DNA of 64,000 nucleotides from Actinokineospora globicatena (GCF_024171945.1 NZ_JAMTCR010000005.1:496001-560000), one strand, 5' to 3'; shown: positions 1 through 10,043, counted from the stretch's first letter. Translations and numbers: made by a program. Notes: generated from the sequence alone by a model not told the origin.

Positions 1-48
1 GAGGAACAGGCCGAGCAGGACGACGCCGAGCGTCGCGAGCCGCCTCAC
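1..48 (-). CDS. 5' fragment of a secreted or membrane protein, cut by window edge
   Basis: A GTG at 48-46 overlaps the TGA of the upstream epimerase gene (GTGA), and the visible residues read VRRLATLGVVLLGLFL. A basic start followed by a hydrophobic run suggests a signal peptide or first membrane helix. The overlap implies translational coupling as the last visible gene of the lpdA-sucB-epimerase operon. Only 16 residues are visible, so the product cannot be named; in mycobacteria the position after the epimerase holds lipB, but this N-terminus does not look like LipB. Confidence 0.5.
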   Translation of the reverse strand, partial: MRRLATLGVVLLGLFL

Positions 49-920
49 CGCGCCTCGGTGGCCGCCAAGGCCCGGTCGACCGTGTCGTAGCGGAAGGCGA
101 ACCCGTTGTCGCGCAACACCTTCGGCGCCACCAGTTGGCTGCGCAGCACCTCGTCGGCGAACTCGCCCGCGACCACCCGCAGCACGGCGCGTGGCATCGG
201 CGGCGGGCTGAGCCGGTGTTTGAGCTTGGCCAGCGCCCGGCTGAACTCGGCGTTGGTCGCGGGGGCGGGGCCCACCAGGTTCACCGGGCCGGAGATGTCG
301 TTGCGCAGCACGAAAGCGAGGGCGTCGACCTCGTCGTCCAGGTGGATCCACGGCATGTACTGCGCACCGCCGCCGAGCCGCACGCCGAGTCCGAAGGAGA
401 ACAACGGCCGCAACCGGCCCAGCAGCCCGCCGCGCTCCGACAGCACCTGGCCCGACCGCGCCAGCACCACGCGCGCGCCTGTGGCCGCCTCCGTCGCGGC
501 TTCCCACCGCACGCACAGGTCCGCCAGGAACCCCGAGCCCGCGGGGGAACCCTCGTCGACCGGACCGTCCGTGTCGCCGTAGTAGCCGACAGCGGAACCG
601 TTGACCAGCACCGGGATGCCGTGCTCGGCGACAGCGGCGGCCAGCACCTCGGTCGGCTCGACCCGGGAGTCCACCAGCACCTGCTTGCGCGCGTGCGTCC
701 ACCGCCGGTCGCCGATCCCGGCGCCGCACAGGTTCACCACCGCGTCCACCCCGGCCACGGCGTCCGGCGCGATCACCCCAGCAGGTGGGTCCCACGTGCG
801 CTCGTCCGCCGCCTGGGGTTCCCTGCGCACCAACCGCAACACCTCGTCGCCGTCGGCGCGCAGCCTGGCCACGAGAGCGGTGCCGATGAGACCGGACGAC
901 CCGGCGACGAGTACGCGCAT
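45..920 (-). CDS. TIGR01777-family NAD(P)-binding epimerase-like protein
   Basis: 291 aa starting at ATG 920; an upstream in-frame start at 998 would add 26 low-complexity residues before the conserved MRVLVAGSSG start. The Rossmann motif GSSGLIG is at residues 7-13, an extended-SDR-like NGSAVGYYGD segment lies near the middle, and the C-terminal region (PKVLRDNGFAFRY...) is the DUF1731 domain typical of this SulA/YfcH-like family. Substrate is unknown. It lies downstream of the E2 gene on the same strand, separated by a perfect hairpin. The order E2-epimerase recalls Rv2215-Rv2216 of M. tuberculosis. The stop overlaps the next start by GTGA. Confidence 0.85.
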   Translation of the reverse strand: MRVLVAGSSGLIGTALVARLRADGDEVLRLVRREPQAADERTWDPPAGVIAPDAVAGVDAVVNLCGAGIGDRRWTHARKQVLVDSRVEPTEVLAAAVAEHGIPVLVNGSAVGYYGDTDGPVDEGSPAGSGFLADLCVRWEAATEAATGARVVLARSGQVLSERGGLLGRLRPLFSFGLGVRLGGGAQYMPWIHLDDEVDALAFVLRNDISGPVNLVGPAPATNAEFSRALAKLKHRLSPPPMPRAVLRVVAGEFADEVLRSQLVAPKVLRDNGFAFRYDTVDRALAATEAR

Positions 921-979
921 GTCCTGATCGTCCCAACCATCCCGGCGCCCCGCACGTTCGGGTCGATCACCCCCGGACG

Positions 980-1017
980 CCGCGAGGGCCGCCCCCAACC
1001 TGGGACGGCCCTCGCGG
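980..1017 (-). terminator. Hairpin between sucB and epimerase gene
   Basis: Perfect 12-bp stem (arms 980-991 and 1006-1017, CCGCGAGGGCCG and its complement) with a 14-nt loop, 10 bp after the sucB stop. It could end or attenuate lpdA-sucB transcripts before the epimerase gene. No T-run follows, as is usual for actinobacterial terminators. Confidence 0.6.
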
Positions 1018-1026
1018 TGGTGTCGG

Positions 1027-2784
1027 TTACAGCCCGAGGTCGCCCTCGAACGCGCCCTCTTCCAGGCGGTTCTTCACCGCGGTCAGGAAGCGGCCCGCGT
1101 CGGCGCCGTCGACGAGGCGGTGGTCGTAGGTCAGCGCCAGGTACACCATGGACCGGATGGCGATGGTGTCGTCGCCGCCCGCGTCGGTCACCACGACCGG
1201 CCGCTTGACGACCAGGCCGACCCCCAGGATCGCCACCTGCGGCAGCTGGATGATCGGGGTGTCGAACAGCGCGCCCTGGCTGCCCAGGTTGGTCAGGTTG
1301 AACGTCGCCCCGAACAGCTCGTCCGGGGTGACCTTGTTCGCCCTGGTCCGGCCCGCGAGGTCGGCGATCTTGTGCGAGAGCCCGCTGATGCTCAGGTCAC
1401 CGGCGTCGCGGATGGCCGGGGTGAGCAGGCCGCGCTCGGTGTCCACCGCGATGCCCAGGTGCTCGGCGCCGTGGTAGGTGACCTCGTTGGTCTCGTCGTT
1501 GATCGAGGCGTTGAGCTTCGGGTGCTGCTTGAGCGCCTCGACCGCCGCCTTGGCGAAGAACGGCAGGAAGGTCAGCTTGACGCCCTCGCGCTGCTCGAAC
1601 GCGGTCTTCGACTTGGCCCGCAGCTTGGCGATGCGGGTGACGTCGACCTCGATGACCTGGGTCAGCTGGGCGGCGGTCTGCAGCGACTCGACCATCCGGC
1701 GCGACACGGTCTGGCGCAGGCGGGTCAGCTTCTGCGTGGTGCCGCGCAGCGACGCGTCCGCCGACGGGGCCGACGACGCCGCGGCGGGGGCCTTGGCGGC
1801 GGGCGCGGGGGCGCTCCGCTGCGGCGCGGGCGCCTTCTTGGCCTCGGCGGCGGCGAGCACGTCCTGCTTGCGGATGCGGCCACCGACACCGGTGCCGGTC
1901 AGCCCGGCCAGGTCGATGCCGTGCTCGGCGGCGAGCTTGCGCACCAGCGGCGTCACGTACGGGGAGCCACCGCCGTTGTTCGACGGCTCCGCGGGGGTCT
2001 CCTGCTTGGCGACCGGCGCGGGGGCGGCCTTCGGCGCGGGAGCCTCCTGCTTGGGGGCTTCCTGCTTCGGGGCCTCCTGCTTCGGCTCGGCCTTCGGCGC
2101 CTCCTGCTTCGGCGCTTCCTGCTCGGGCTCCGGGGCCTGCTCCGGCTCGGGGGCGCTGCCCGCGTCACCGATCACCGCGAGCTTGCCGCCGACCTCGACG
2201 GTCGAGTCCTCACCGGCGCTGATCTCCAGCAGGGTGCCCGCGACCGGCGAGGGGATCTCGGTGTCGACCTTGTCGGTGGACACCTCCACCAACGGCTCGT
2301 CGACCTCGACGCTGTCGCCGACCTGCTTGAGCCAGCGGGTGACGGTGCCCTCGGTGACGCTCTCGCCCAGCGCGGGCATGGTCACGTCGGTGCCCTTGCC
2401 GTTGCCGCCCTTGGGCGCGTCGGCGGAGGGCTCCGGCTGGGGTGCCTCCTGCTGCTCGGGCTCTGACTCCGGCTCGGACTCCGGCTCCGGCGCGGCTTCC
2501 TCGGCCGCGGGCTCCTCGGCGGGAGCGGAGTCGCCGGAGTCGTCCGACCCGTCGCCGATGATGGCCAGCTGCCCGCCGACCTCCACCGTCTCGTCCTCGG
2601 CGGCCACGATCTTCTGCAGGGTGCCCGCGACCGGCGAGGGGATCTCGGTGTCGACCTTGTCGGTGGACACCTCCACCAACGGCTCGTCGACCTCGACGGT
2701 GTCGCCCTCCTGCTTGAGCCAGCGGGTGACGGTGCCCTCGGTGACGCTCTCACCGAGGGCGGGCATCTCAACGGAGAACGCCAT
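1027..2784 (-). CDS. sucB: 2-oxoacid dehydrogenase E2 (dihydrolipoamide acyltransferase)
   Basis: 585 aa. Two lipoyl domains, at about residues 1-76 (lipoyl lysine K43 in STDKVDTEI) and 132-208, share the same signature and are joined by Ala/Pro/Glu/Gln-rich linkers. A peripheral-subunit-binding domain ([17 protein letters not shown]...) lies near 275-312, and the catalytic acyltransferase domain ends with [17 protein letters not shown], containing the HxxxDG active site. It transfers the acyl group from lipoyl to CoA in the pyruvate and/or 2-oxoglutarate dehydrogenase complex. Automated annotation usually says SucB; in mycobacteria the ortholog is DlaT of the PDH complex. A GAGGAG RBS lies upstream of ATG 2784. 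It is 66 bp downstream of lpdA, so E3 and E2 are co-transcribed. Confidence 0.93.
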   Translation of the reverse strand: MAFSVEMPALGESVTEGTVTRWLKQEGDTVEVDEPLVEVSTDKVDTEIPSPVAGTLQKIVAAEDETVEVGGQLAIIGDGSDDSGDSAPAEEPAAEEAAPEPESEPESEPEQQEAPQPEPSADAPKGGNGKGTDVTMPALGESVTEGTVTRWLKQVGDSVEVDEPLVEVSTDKVDTEIPSPVAGTLLEISAGEDSTVEVGGKLAVIGDAGSAPEPEQAPEPEQEAPKQEAPKAEPKQEAPKQEAPKQEAPAPKAAPAPVAKQETPAEPSNNGGGSPYVTPLVRKLAAEHGIDLAGLTGTGVGGRIRKQDVLAAAEAKKAPAPQRSAPAPAAKAPAAASSAPSADASLRGTTQKLTRLRQTVSRRMVESLQTAAQLTQVIEVDVTRIAKLRAKSKTAFEQREGVKLTFLPFFAKAAVEALKQHPKLNASINDETNEVTYHGAEHLGIAVDTERGLLTPAIRDAGDLSISGLSHKIADLAGRTRANKVTPDELFGATFNLTNLGSQGALFDTPIIQLPQVAILGVGLVVKRPVVVTDAGGDDTIAIRSMVYLALTYDHRLVDGADAGRFLTAVKNRLEEGAFEGDLGL

Positions 2785-2850
2785 GGTTGTTCAAACTCCT
2801 CGTGCTTGCTGCTTGGCTGACGGGTGGGTTGGGGCTGAGCCGTCCACGCC

Positions 2851-4221
2851 TCAGCCGTGCACGTGCAGGGGCTTGCCCGCGAGGGCGAGGAACGCCTCGC
2901 CGAGGGACTCGTTCTGGGTGGGGTGGGCGTGCACCAGCGGGGCGATGTCCTCGGGGGTCGCCTCCCAGCTGTAGATCAGCTGCGCCTCGCCGATGAGCTC
3001 GCCGACCCGCTCACCGACCAGGGTGATGCCGACGACCGGGCCCTCGGGGGACTTGACCAGCTTCACGCCGCCGCTGGTCTTGAGGATCTGGCTCTTGCCG
3101 TTGCCGGAGAGCGCGTACACCAGCGTCTCGACGGTGCCGTACTTCTCCTTGGCCTGCGCCTCGGTGAGGCCGACCGAGGCGACCTCGGGCTTGCAGTAGG
3201 TGACCCGGGGGATGCCCGCCTCGTCGATCACCTTCGGGTTCTGGCCCGCGATGTCCTCGGCGATGAAGATCCCCTGCTGGAAGCCGCGGTGCGCCAGCTG
3301 CAGGCCGGGCACCAGGTCGCCGACGGCGTAGACGCCGGGCAGGTTGGTGCGCAGCCGCTCGTCGGTGAGCACGAAGCCGCGCTCGAGCTTGAGGCCGGCC
3401 TCCTCGAAGCCGTGGCCCGCGCTGTTGGGGCCGCGGCCGACCGCGACCAGCAGCAGGTCCGCCTCGAGGCTCTCGCCGGACTCCAGGTTCACCACGACGC
3501 CGTCGGCGTCCTGGGTGGCGCCGGTGAACCGGACGCCGGTCTTGAACTTGATCCCGCGCTTGCGGAACGCGCGCTCGAGCTGCTTGGAGGCCCACTCGTC
3601 CTCGGCCGGGACCAGCCGGGGCAGCGCCTCGACGATGGTCACCTCGGCGCCGAAGGAGCGCCACACGCTGGCGAACTCGACGCCGATCACGCCGCCGCCG
3701 AGCACGACGACCTTCTGCGGCACGTAGTCGAGGTTGAGCGCCTGGTCGCTGGTGATGATCCGGCCGCCGATCTCCAGGCCGGGCAGCGAGCGCGCGTAGG
3801 AGCCGGTGGCGAGCACGACGTTCTTGCCGGTGTAGTGGGTGCCGTCCACCTCGACGGTGTTCGGGCCGACGAAGCTGCCGGTGCCCTCGACGACGGTCAC
3901 CTTATTCGCTTTAAACAGGCCCTGGAGTCCCTTGTACAGACCGGAGACCACACCGTCCTTGTAGGAGTTGACCCCCTGGATGTCGATCCCCTCGAGCGAG
4001 GACTTCACCCCGAACTGGTCACCCTCGCGCGCGTTGTCGGCGACCTCGGCGGCGTGCAGCAGCGCCTTGGTCGGGATGCAGCCGCGGTGCAGGCAGGTGC
4101 CCCCGACCTTGTCTTTCTCCACCAGGATGACCGAGAGCCCGAGCTCTGCGGCGCGGAAGGCGCAGGCATAGCCGCCCGACCCGCCACCCAGGATCACAAG
4201 GTCAGCGGAGGTGTCAGTCAC
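2851..4221 (-). CDS. lpdA: Dihydrolipoyl dehydrogenase (E3)
   Basis: 456 aa from GTG 4221, chosen because GAGGAG sits 5 nt upstream and the protein then begins VTDTSADLVILGGGSGG; the longer frame from 4296 adds an unconserved leader. FAD-binding GGGSGG is at 12-17, and the redox-active disulfide is C43/C48 in GGTCLHRGCIPTK. The second dinucleotide fold has VVLGGGVIGVEFAS, the FAD-contacting GVYAVGDLV is present, and the dimer active-site pair HAHPTQNESLGEAF is intact. It reoxidises dihydrolipoyl groups of the E2 with NAD+. First gene of the lpdA-sucB operon. Confidence 0.95.
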   Translation of the reverse strand: MTDTSADLVILGGGSGGYACAFRAAELGLSVILVEKDKVGGTCLHRGCIPTKALLHAAEVADNAREGDQFGVKSSLEGIDIQGVNSYKDGVVSGLYKGLQGLFKANKVTVVEGTGSFVGPNTVEVDGTHYTGKNVVLATGSYARSLPGLEIGGRIITSDQALNLDYVPQKVVVLGGGVIGVEFASVWRSFGAEVTIVEALPRLVPAEDEWASKQLERAFRKRGIKFKTGVRFTGATQDADGVVVNLESGESLEADLLLVAVGRGPNSAGHGFEEAGLKLERGFVLTDERLRTNLPGVYAVGDLVPGLQLAHRGFQQGIFIAEDIAGQNPKVIDEAGIPRVTYCKPEVASVGLTEAQAKEKYGTVETLVYALSGNGKSQILKTSGGVKLVKSPEGPVVGITLVGERVGELIGEAQLIYSWEATPEDIAPLVHAHPTQNESLGEAFLALAGKPLHVHG

Positions 4222-4373
4222 GGGATCTCCTCGACGAACGACAGCGACGTAGGTGCCGGTGTGTGGCGTGGTCGCGGACCCCGCCAGCCACCACAAGACA
4301 TCTTGTCACTACGCGAGGGGCGCCTGCGAGGTGGCCGGGGTGTCCGAGACCCCTGTTCGGGTTACTTACCGGT

Positions 4374-4387
4374 ACCCCGATCGGGGT
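4374..4387. promoter_or_regulatory. 14-bp perfect palindrome in the lpdA upstream region
   Basis: ACCCCGATCGGGGT lies in the 211-bp divergent region between lpdA (start 4221, minus) and the small gene at 4433, and overlaps a second palindrome TACCGGTA at 4367-4374. Position and symmetry suggest an operator for one or both genes. No regulator is identified. Confidence 0.3.
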
Positions 4388-4432
4388 CGGGGACAATGGG
4401 GGTAACCGGACCGGATTTCGGAGGTGGCACGC

Positions 4433-4759
4433 ATGGGGCTGTTCGACTCCCTGCGCAGGAAGCAGAAGCCGGGAGTGCTGCGCTCGGCGACCAAGCAGGA
4501 CACCGCTCACCTGGACGAGTGGGCGGGCAGCAGGCACGGGGTGGAGGCCTACGTCGAGCCGCGCACGAACGTGACGGACACGACTGTGGTGCTCGTCGCG
4601 CACGACGGCGAGTGGACCAGGCGGCGCATCCCAGACTTCGACGCGGCGCTGGACTTCGGCAAGAAGCGCTCCATCCCCGTCTACGAGGTGGCCAGGGTCG
4701 GCTACCCGCAGCGGATGCGCGACTACATGGCGCGGCAGAAGCGGCAGGGCAAAGGCTGA
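4433..4759 (+). CDS. Conserved small actinobacterial protein of unknown function
   Basis: 108 aa. ATG 4433 is preferred over the in-frame GTG at 4424 because GGAGG at 4420-4424 lies 8 nt before it. Soluble and rich in charged residues, with no membrane segment or signal peptide. The N-terminus MGLFDSLRRKQKPG and the C-terminal segment ...PQRMRDYMARQKRQGK look like a compact adaptor-type protein. I recall similar small proteins next to leucyl aminopeptidase in related genomes, but no function is known to me. It converges on pepA with 42 bp between stops. Confidence 0.7.
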   Translation: MGLFDSLRRKQKPGVLRSATKQDTAHLDEWAGSRHGVEAYVEPRTNVTDTTVVLVAHDGEWTRRRIPDFDAALDFGKKRSIPVYEVARVGYPQRMRDYMARQKRQGKG

Positions 4760-4801
4760 GGGGCGGGTGCCGCCGCGCCCGCCCCCCCGCACAGCCCTGG
4801 A

Positions 4802-6298
4802 TCAGCCGTTCTCGGCGATGTCGGCCAGCACGGCCGCGATCGTGCGCACCGGCACGCCCGTGGCGCCCTTGTGCGTGTAGCCGTACGGGCCGCCGACGTT
4901 GTACGACGGGCCCGCGATGTCGATGTGCGCCCACGGCAGGCCGTCCGGCACGAACTCGCGCAGGAAGATCCCCGCCGCCAGCATGCCGCCCCAGCGGTGC
5001 CCGGTGACGTTGGCCAGGTCGGCCAGCCGCGAGTCCAGGTCCGCCCGCAGCTCCTCCGGCAGCGGCATCGCCCAGCCGCCCTCACCGGTGGCCCGCGCGA
5101 TCTCGGCGACCCGGTCGCGGAACTCGTCGGAGCCCATCACGCCCGCGGTGCGGTTGCCGAGCGCGATCGGCTGCGCGCCGGTCAGCGTGGAGGTCTCGAT
5201 CAGGTAGTCGGGGTTGTCCTCGGCCGCGCGCACGATGGCGTCGGAGAGGATCAACCGGCCCTCGGCGTCGGTGTTGAGCACCTCGACGGTCTTGCCGCCG
5301 TACATGGTCAGCACGTCGCCGGGGCGGTAGGCGTCACCGGAGGGCATGTTCTCCGCCATCGGCACCGTCGCGGTGACCTGCAGCGGGTACTTGAGCTTCG
5401 CGGCCAGCACGACCGCGGCGATCACCGCCGCCGCGCCGCCCATGTCGGAGCTCATGACCTCCATGTTGGGCGCGGGCTTGATGGAGATGCCGCCGGTGTC
5501 GAAGGTGATGCCCTTGCCGACCAGCGCCACCTTCTTGCGCGCCTTGGCGCCCTTGTAGGTGATGCGCACCAGGCGCGGCAGCCGGGTCGAGCCGCCGCCG
5601 ACGCCGAGGATGCCGCCGAAGCCCGCCTTGCGCAGCGCCTTCTCGTCGAGGACCTCGACCTCGAGGCCCGCCTCCTTGGCCAGCGCGACCGCGCGCTCGG
5701 CGAACGAGGCCGGGTACAGGTCGTTGGGCGGGGTGTTGACCAGGTCGCGCGCGGTGGCGACGGCCTCGGCGATCGCGGTGGCCGCCTTGAGGGTGGCCCG
5801 GTGCTCCTTTGTGCTGCCGTCCTCCGGCGCGGTCAGGTCGACCTTCGCCAGCTCGGCGCCCGCGGCGTCGGACTTGTAGCCGGAGAAGGCGTACGCGCCG
5901 AGCACGGTGCCCTCGACGGTGGCCTGCAAGTCCACAGTGGACAGGGTGGAGACGATGTGCTTGCTCGCGGTCAGCGCGCGGGCGGCGGCACCGGCGGCGC
6001 GGCGCACCTGCTCCGGGGTGACCGACCCGTCCGCGGCGGGCTTGCCGAGACCGGCGGCGACGACCAGGCGGGCCTTGAGCTTGCCGAGCGTCGGGATCTT
6101 CACGACCTCGTCGGCCTTGCCGGTGGCGCCGAGCGCGGCGAGCACCTCGGCCAGGGTTCCCCCGAACGCCTCGTCCACCGCGGCGGCGCCCGGGGCGAGC
6201 GCGGCACCGGAGCCGTTCTGGACGGTGCCGACGACGATGGCGTCGACGGGGGCCTGCGCTACCGGTGTGGTGGCCAGGGCCAGCTTGGGGGCGGTCAC
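4802..6298 (-). CDS. pepA: Leucyl aminopeptidase (M17)
   Basis: 498 aa from GTG 6298 (GAGGAG about 10 nt upstream); the longer frame from 6358 adds a Pro/Arg-rich stretch without an RBS. The M17 catalytic C-terminal domain carries the metal/active-site lysine in [11 protein letters not shown], the aspartates around SSDMGGAAA, and the family signature [13 protein letters not shown]. The N-terminal domain is the usual variable macro-like one. It releases N-terminal amino acids from peptides in the cytoplasm, with two divalent metals. Ortholog of mycobacterial PepB (Rv2213), consistent with neighbours resembling Rv2207-Rv2216. Confidence 0.93.
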   Translation of the reverse strand: MTAPKLALATTPVAQAPVDAIVVGTVQNGSGAALAPGAAAVDEAFGGTLAEVLAALGATGKADEVVKIPTLGKLKARLVVAAGLGKPAADGSVTPEQVRRAAGAAARALTASKHIVSTLSTVDLQATVEGTVLGAYAFSGYKSDAAGAELAKVDLTAPEDGSTKEHRATLKAATAIAEAVATARDLVNTPPNDLYPASFAERAVALAKEAGLEVEVLDEKALRKAGFGGILGVGGGSTRLPRLVRITYKGAKARKKVALVGKGITFDTGGISIKPAPNMEVMSSDMGGAAAVIAAVVLAAKLKYPLQVTATVPMAENMPSGDAYRPGDVLTMYGGKTVEVLNTDAEGRLILSDAIVRAAEDNPDYLIETSTLTGAQPIALGNRTAGVMGSDEFRDRVAEIARATGEGGWAMPLPEELRADLDSRLADLANVTGHRWGGMLAAGIFLREFVPDGLPWAHIDIAGPSYNVGGPYGYTHKGATGVPVRTIAAVLADIAENG

Positions 6299-6452
6299 AG
6301 GTGTGCTCCTCGGGTGTCGCTCTGGTGGACCGGGCCGGAGTCCTCGTGGGACTGTCACGGACCTGGTCCGGGGGGTCCTACGGCCAGGTAATGACGCATG
6401 CTAACGAGTTGGTCGCGGCTTTCAACCAGAGGTCGGATGGAGAATCCGGTGC

Positions 6453-7676
6453 GTGTCTGGCACGGTTGTGCCCGTGACAGCGATGGGACAGCTCCGCGGC
6501 GCCGCCTGGACTAGGGTGCCCGCCGCCGCGGCGGTGGCCCTCGGCGCCGGGGCCCCGCTGGTCTGCGCACCCGCCGCCGCTGCCGCCGGGTGGTGGTCGG
6601 TGGCCGGGGTGGTGCTCGCCGGGCTTGTGGCCCTGCTGACCGCGGTGTCCCTCGCCGATCTTGCCGCACAGTCTTGTCTCACCGGCGTTTCCGCGCATGT
6701 CAGAACCCGGCTGGGCGTCCTACCCGGACGGATGGCCGGGGTGCTCGACATCGGCGGCCGGGTGGTGGGCGCCGCCGCGGTGGCCGGTGCCGCGGGCGCC
6801 TACCTGCTGCCTTCGCAGCCCAGGGTGGCCGCCGTCGCGCTGGTCGTCGCGGTCGCCGCGCTGGCGCTGGGCCGGGTGGCCTTCTCCGCTCCGTCGCGGC
6901 GGGTAATCACAGGTGTGACGATCGTCACTCTGGCCGTGTTCGTGACAACGGGGCTGGCCATCGAGCCCGTCCAGCAGGCCGCGTCGGCCGCCGCGGGCAC
7001 CCCGGGGTCCGATGATCCCACCGGCGTCATCGCGGCCGCGGGCTTCTTCTCGTTCGGTTTCCTGGGTGTGGAGCGCGCGGTCGGCACCCGGGCGCGGGTC
7101 GGCGTCACCGCCGCCGTGGTCGTCGCGGTGGGCTACGTGCTGGTGTGCGTCGCCGCGCTGCGCCAACTCGGCGGGGCCCGGCTCGGGCTGTCACCCACTC
7201 CATTGCGTGACGCCCTCGCCGCCGCCGACGGGGCCGCGATCGACCCGATGCTCACGGCCGGGATCGCTGTCGGCGCGCTGCTCGCGGTCCGTGCGCTGCT
7301 CTCGGGCGCGGGCGCCGGGCTCACCGACCTCGCCGAGGCGGGTGAGTTGCCTGCGGCCGCCGCTGCGCGGCGTCACCTGATCACCGCGGTCGCCGCCGCC
7401 GGTGTCGCGCTGATGGTCGACCCGGCCACCGCTGTCGCCATCGCCGCCACGCTGCTGCTGGGCGCCGCGGCATTCCTCAACTCCGCGGCGCGCACGCTCG
7501 CCCGACCGCAGCGCTCGTCCTGGGTGCCGACCGGGTGCTGTGGTCTCGCGCTGAGCGTCATGGTCGGCGTGAACATCTCGACGGGGTCGCTGCTGGCCGC
7601 GTTGGTGGTGCTCGTGGTCGGCGCGGGACTGTGCACGGTGCGTGTCCGAAGGGCCGCCGCGGGCCGCACTCCCTGA
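6453..7676 (+). CDS. APC-superfamily-like multi-pass permease
   Basis: 407 aa, extremely Ala/Val/Leu-rich with about 10-12 predicted membrane helices, shorter than typical amino-acid permeases (about 450-500 aa). The layout (GAGAPLVCAPAAAAAGWWSVAG, later FFSFGFLGVERAVG) suggests the amino acid-polyamine-organocation fold, but no substrate-defining motif is clear. GTG 6453 has GGAG 10 nt upstream; GTG 6474 and ATG 6483 are alternatives. It is divergent from pepA, hinting at but not proving a link to amino-acid recycling. Confidence 0.65.
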   Translation: MSGTVVPVTAMGQLRGAAWTRVPAAAAVALGAGAPLVCAPAAAAAGWWSVAGVVLAGLVALLTAVSLADLAAQSCLTGVSAHVRTRLGVLPGRMAGVLDIGGRVVGAAAVAGAAGAYLLPSQPRVAAVALVVAVAALALGRVAFSAPSRRVITGVTIVTLAVFVTTGLAIEPVQQAASAAAGTPGSDDPTGVIAAAGFFSFGFLGVERAVGTRARVGVTAAVVVAVGYVLVCVAALRQLGGARLGLSPTPLRDALAAADGAAIDPMLTAGIAVGALLAVRALLSGAGAGLTDLAEAGELPAAAAARRHLITAVAAAGVALMVDPATAVAIAATLLLGAAAFLNSAARTLARPQRSSWVPTGCCGLALSVMVGVNISTGSLLAALVVLVVGAGLCTVRVRRAAAGRTP

Positions 7677-7699
7677 CTCGCCCGGGTGACGTCAGGTAG

Positions 7700-7711
7700 T
7701 CGGACGTCCGA
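7700..7711. promoter_or_regulatory. 12-bp palindrome upstream of ilvE
   Basis: TCGGACGTCCGA is a perfect palindrome 53 bp before the ilvE start, followed about 40 bp later by TACTGT, a plausible -10 element. Candidate operator; no regulator known. Confidence 0.25.
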
Positions 7712-7764
7712 GTGTCGGGATAGCCGATTTTCCGGCGGCTCATCAGCGGATACTGTGCTGAGGT

Positions 7765-8865
7765 ATGACGCCTACGCTGCCGTTCACGCGAACCCCGAAC
7801 CCACAACCGGCGACCCCGGAGCGGGTCGCGGAGGTACTCGCCAGGCCGGGCTTCGGGCAGTTCTTCACCGACCACATGGTGACCATCCGCCACACCACCG
7901 ACCAGGGCTGGCACGACGCCAGGGTCGAGCCGTACCGGCCGATCACCCTGGACCCGTCCGCGATGGTCCTGCACTACGGTCAGGCGATCTTCGAAGGGCT
8001 CAAGGCCTACCGGCAGCCCGACGGCACGATCGCCTCCTTCCGCCCCGAGGCCAACGCCGCCCGGTTCAACGCCTCCGCCCGCCGCCTGGCGATGCCGCAG
8101 CTGCCGGAGGACCTGTTCCTCGCCTCGCTGCGCGAGCTCGTCGCCGCCGACGCCCGCTGGGTGCCGGACCAGGCCGAGGAGTCGCTGTACCTTCGGCCGT
8201 TCATGATCTCCACGGAGGCCGCGCTCGGCGTGCGCCCGTCCAACGAGTACCTGTACGTGGCCATCGCCTCCCCGGCGGGCGCCTACTTCGCGGGCGGCGT
8301 GAAGCCGGTGACGGTGTGGCTGTCGACCGAGTACGTCCGCGCGTCCCCCGGTGGCACCGGCGCGGCCAAGTTCGCGGGCAACTACGCCGCGTCCCTGGTC
8401 GCCCAGGCCCAGGCGGCCGAGAAGGGCTGCGACCAGGTCGTCTGGCTCGACGCCGTGGAACGCCGCTGGGTCGAGGAGATGGGCGGCATGAACCTCTTCT
8501 TCGTCCTCGGCACCGGCGCCGACGCCCGCGTCGTCACCCCGGAGCTGTCGGGCGCGCTGCTGCCGGGCATCACCCGCGACTCGCTGCTGACCCTCGCCGC
8601 CGACCTCGGCTACGGGGTCGAGGAGCGGCGGATCTCCACCGAGGAGTGGGAGAAGAAGGCGGAGTCGGGCGAGCTGACGGAGGTCTTCGCCTGCGGGACG
8701 GCCGCGGTGATCACCCCGGTCGGCCAGGTGAAGCACGCCGACGGCGAGTTCGCGATCAGCGGCGGCGTGACGGGGCCGGTGACCACCCAGCTGCGGGAGA
8801 CGCTGACCACCCTGCAGCGCGGCGGGTCCCCGGACTCGCGGGGTTGGCTGACGACGCTGAGCTGA
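7765..8865 (+). CDS. ilvE: Branched-chain amino acid aminotransferase
   Basis: 366 aa, typical for the long actinobacterial fold-type IV BCAT. The PLP lysine lies in the segment [13 protein letters not shown], and [10 protein letters not shown] and the C-terminal [13 protein letters not shown] loop are family hallmarks. It interconverts Leu/Ile/Val and their 2-oxo acids with 2-oxoglutarate/glutamate. ATG 7765 has a GAGG just upstream. Followed by a strong hairpin terminator. Rv2210c is the mycobacterial counterpart. Confidence 0.94.
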   Translation: MTPTLPFTRTPNPQPATPERVAEVLARPGFGQFFTDHMVTIRHTTDQGWHDARVEPYRPITLDPSAMVLHYGQAIFEGLKAYRQPDGTIASFRPEANAARFNASARRLAMPQLPEDLFLASLRELVAADARWVPDQAEESLYLRPFMISTEAALGVRPSNEYLYVAIASPAGAYFAGGVKPVTVWLSTEYVRASPGGTGAAKFAGNYAASLVAQAQAAEKGCDQVVWLDAVERRWVEEMGGMNLFFVLGTGADARVVTPELSGALLPGITRDSLLTLAADLGYGVEERRISTEEWEKKAESGELTEVFACGTAAVITPVGQVKHADGEFAISGGVTGPVTTQLRETLTTLQRGGSPDSRGWLTTLS

Positions 8866-8880
8866 TCTTGGTGCTCGGAC

Positions 8881-8916
8881 GCGCCCCCTGGCCTGTTGGG
8901 GTAGGCCGGGGGGCGC
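8881..8916 (+). terminator. ilvE terminator hairpin
   Basis: 14-bp stem (8881-8894 with 8903-8916, one T-G wobble) and an 8-nt loop, followed by GTTTGT, 15 bp after the ilvE stop. Confidence 0.75.
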
Positions 8917-9335
8917 GTTTGTCTATTGTGGACAGTTTGGTCTGGGTTCCGCCGATTGGTGATCTTCGCTGGGGCGACTTGGGTGTCGCGGGGTGGTGCT
9001 GGCTGGGCTCGGGTCTGTGACCTGGGGATTTGTCGCTGGGGGCGCTGGGATTTCCGTCTTCTGGGTGACAGAAGTTATCCACATGTGGATCTCTGCGCCC
9101 CCGGTTTCAAGATCCACTGTCGGTGCGCCCCGCTAGACTGGCCCAGGGACGCCCCCCCCCGGAGAGGGTGGGGGCCGGGCCAGACTTGGGGTGGGACCCC
9201 GGGGGCGTCAAGGGGGTTCGCTCGAAGGTGTGATGGGGGCCTGTGCGGTTGGTGCCTGAGGTCGGTGGGGGCCGGCTTTGATGGGGTGGCGGGGTCGCGC
9301 GGGGGACTGGTGATCACGCGTTCTGGAGGCGGGGG
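8917..9335. other. Intergenic stretch, no gene recognised
   Basis: About 420 bp between the ilvE terminator and the convergent hydrolase gene. It is strongly G+T-rich on the plus strand. It contains a 14-bp palindrome with a DnaA-box half (9075-9090) and a long C run near 9151. Reading frames here have no coding character, and no RNA gene was recognised. Confidence 0.5.
9075..9090. promoter_or_regulatory. DnaA-box-like palindrome
   Basis: TTATCCACATGTGGAT holds a TTATCCACA DnaA-box match at 9075-9083 and a perfect 14-bp palindrome ATCCACATGTGGAT at 9077-9090. It could be a DnaA site or an operator; there is no gene start nearby. Confidence 0.3.
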
Positions 9336-10034
9336 TCACCACTCGCGGGGGAGGGGGGTGGGGGTGGTGGGGGAGATGAAGTCGACGACGGCGTCCAGGG
9401 CTTGGTCGGCTTGGCCCACGAAGAGGTGTTTGCAGGCGGGGAACTCGATGATCTCGGCCTGCGGGATGGCGGCGAAGCGGGTGCGGGCGGCGGCGGGGCG
9501 GACGTAGTCGTCGAGTTCGGGGACCAGGCAGCGCAGGGGTTTGCCGGAGGTGGCCCAGGCGGCGAGGTGCTCGGGTCGGCTGCGGCGCAGGGTGGGGGCG
9601 AGCAGGACCGCGCCGGTCACCGACGGGTGCAGGCCGTGCATGAGGACCAGGTCGGTGCCGAAGGACCAGCCGACGAGCCAGATGTCGGGCAGGTCGGCGA
9701 CGAACTCCAGCGCGGCGGCGACGTCGTGGCGCTCGGTGCCGCCGTTGTCGTGGGTGCCGGTGCTGGTGCCGGACTCGCTGCTCGTGCCCCGGGTGTTGAA
9801 CCGCAGGGTGGCGATGCCCGCGAGAGCCGGGAGCCGGGCCGCGGCCTTGCGGATCACGTGCGTGTCCATCGAGCCCCCGCCGGTGGGGTTCGGGTGCAGC
9901 AGGACGACGGTCGCGATCGGGTCGCTTTCCGGCGGTAGCGCCAACTCCCCAGCTAGGCGTTCACCGTCGGCGGTCGTCAGGACTACCGGCGTGCGGCGGG
10001 CGGGTAGGACTGTGTTGGGTCCGATCCTCGTCAC
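9336..10034 (-). CDS. Alpha/beta hydrolase, dienelactone-hydrolase-like
   Basis: 232 aa. Nucleophile elbow GWSFG (serine) with an early [11 protein letters not shown] segment typical of small hydrolases that have an oxyanion HP-N-P motif, a likely acidic residue in the LVPELDDYV region and a likely His in PACKHLF. No signal peptide. Substrate unknown. The 3' part has coding-strand codons unusually rich in C and A. Its start is 9 bp from the stop of the upstream gene on the same strand, so they may form one transcript. Confidence 0.75.
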   Translation of the reverse strand: MTRIGPNTVLPARRTPVVLTTADGERLAGELALPPESDPIATVVLLHPNPTGGGSMDTHVIRKAAARLPALAGIATLRFNTRGTSSESGTSTGTHDNGGTERHDVAAALEFVADLPDIWLVGWSFGTDLVLMHGLHPSVTGAVLLAPTLRRSRPEHLAAWATSGKPLRCLVPELDDYVRPAAARTRFAAIPQAEIIEFPACKHLFVGQADQALDAVVDFISPTTPTPLPREW

Positions 10035-10043
10035 CCGCCCATT

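Noticed and set aside
1120..2466. Long plus-strand open frames opposite sucB and many other genes
   Set aside because: Low-complexity Arg/Gly/Ala translations are typical shadows in high-GC DNA; the minus strand carries the recognisable domains.
9075..9090. Replication origin because of DnaA-box matches
   Set aside because: Only one box plus a palindrome; no dnaA/dnaN and no box cluster of origin size.
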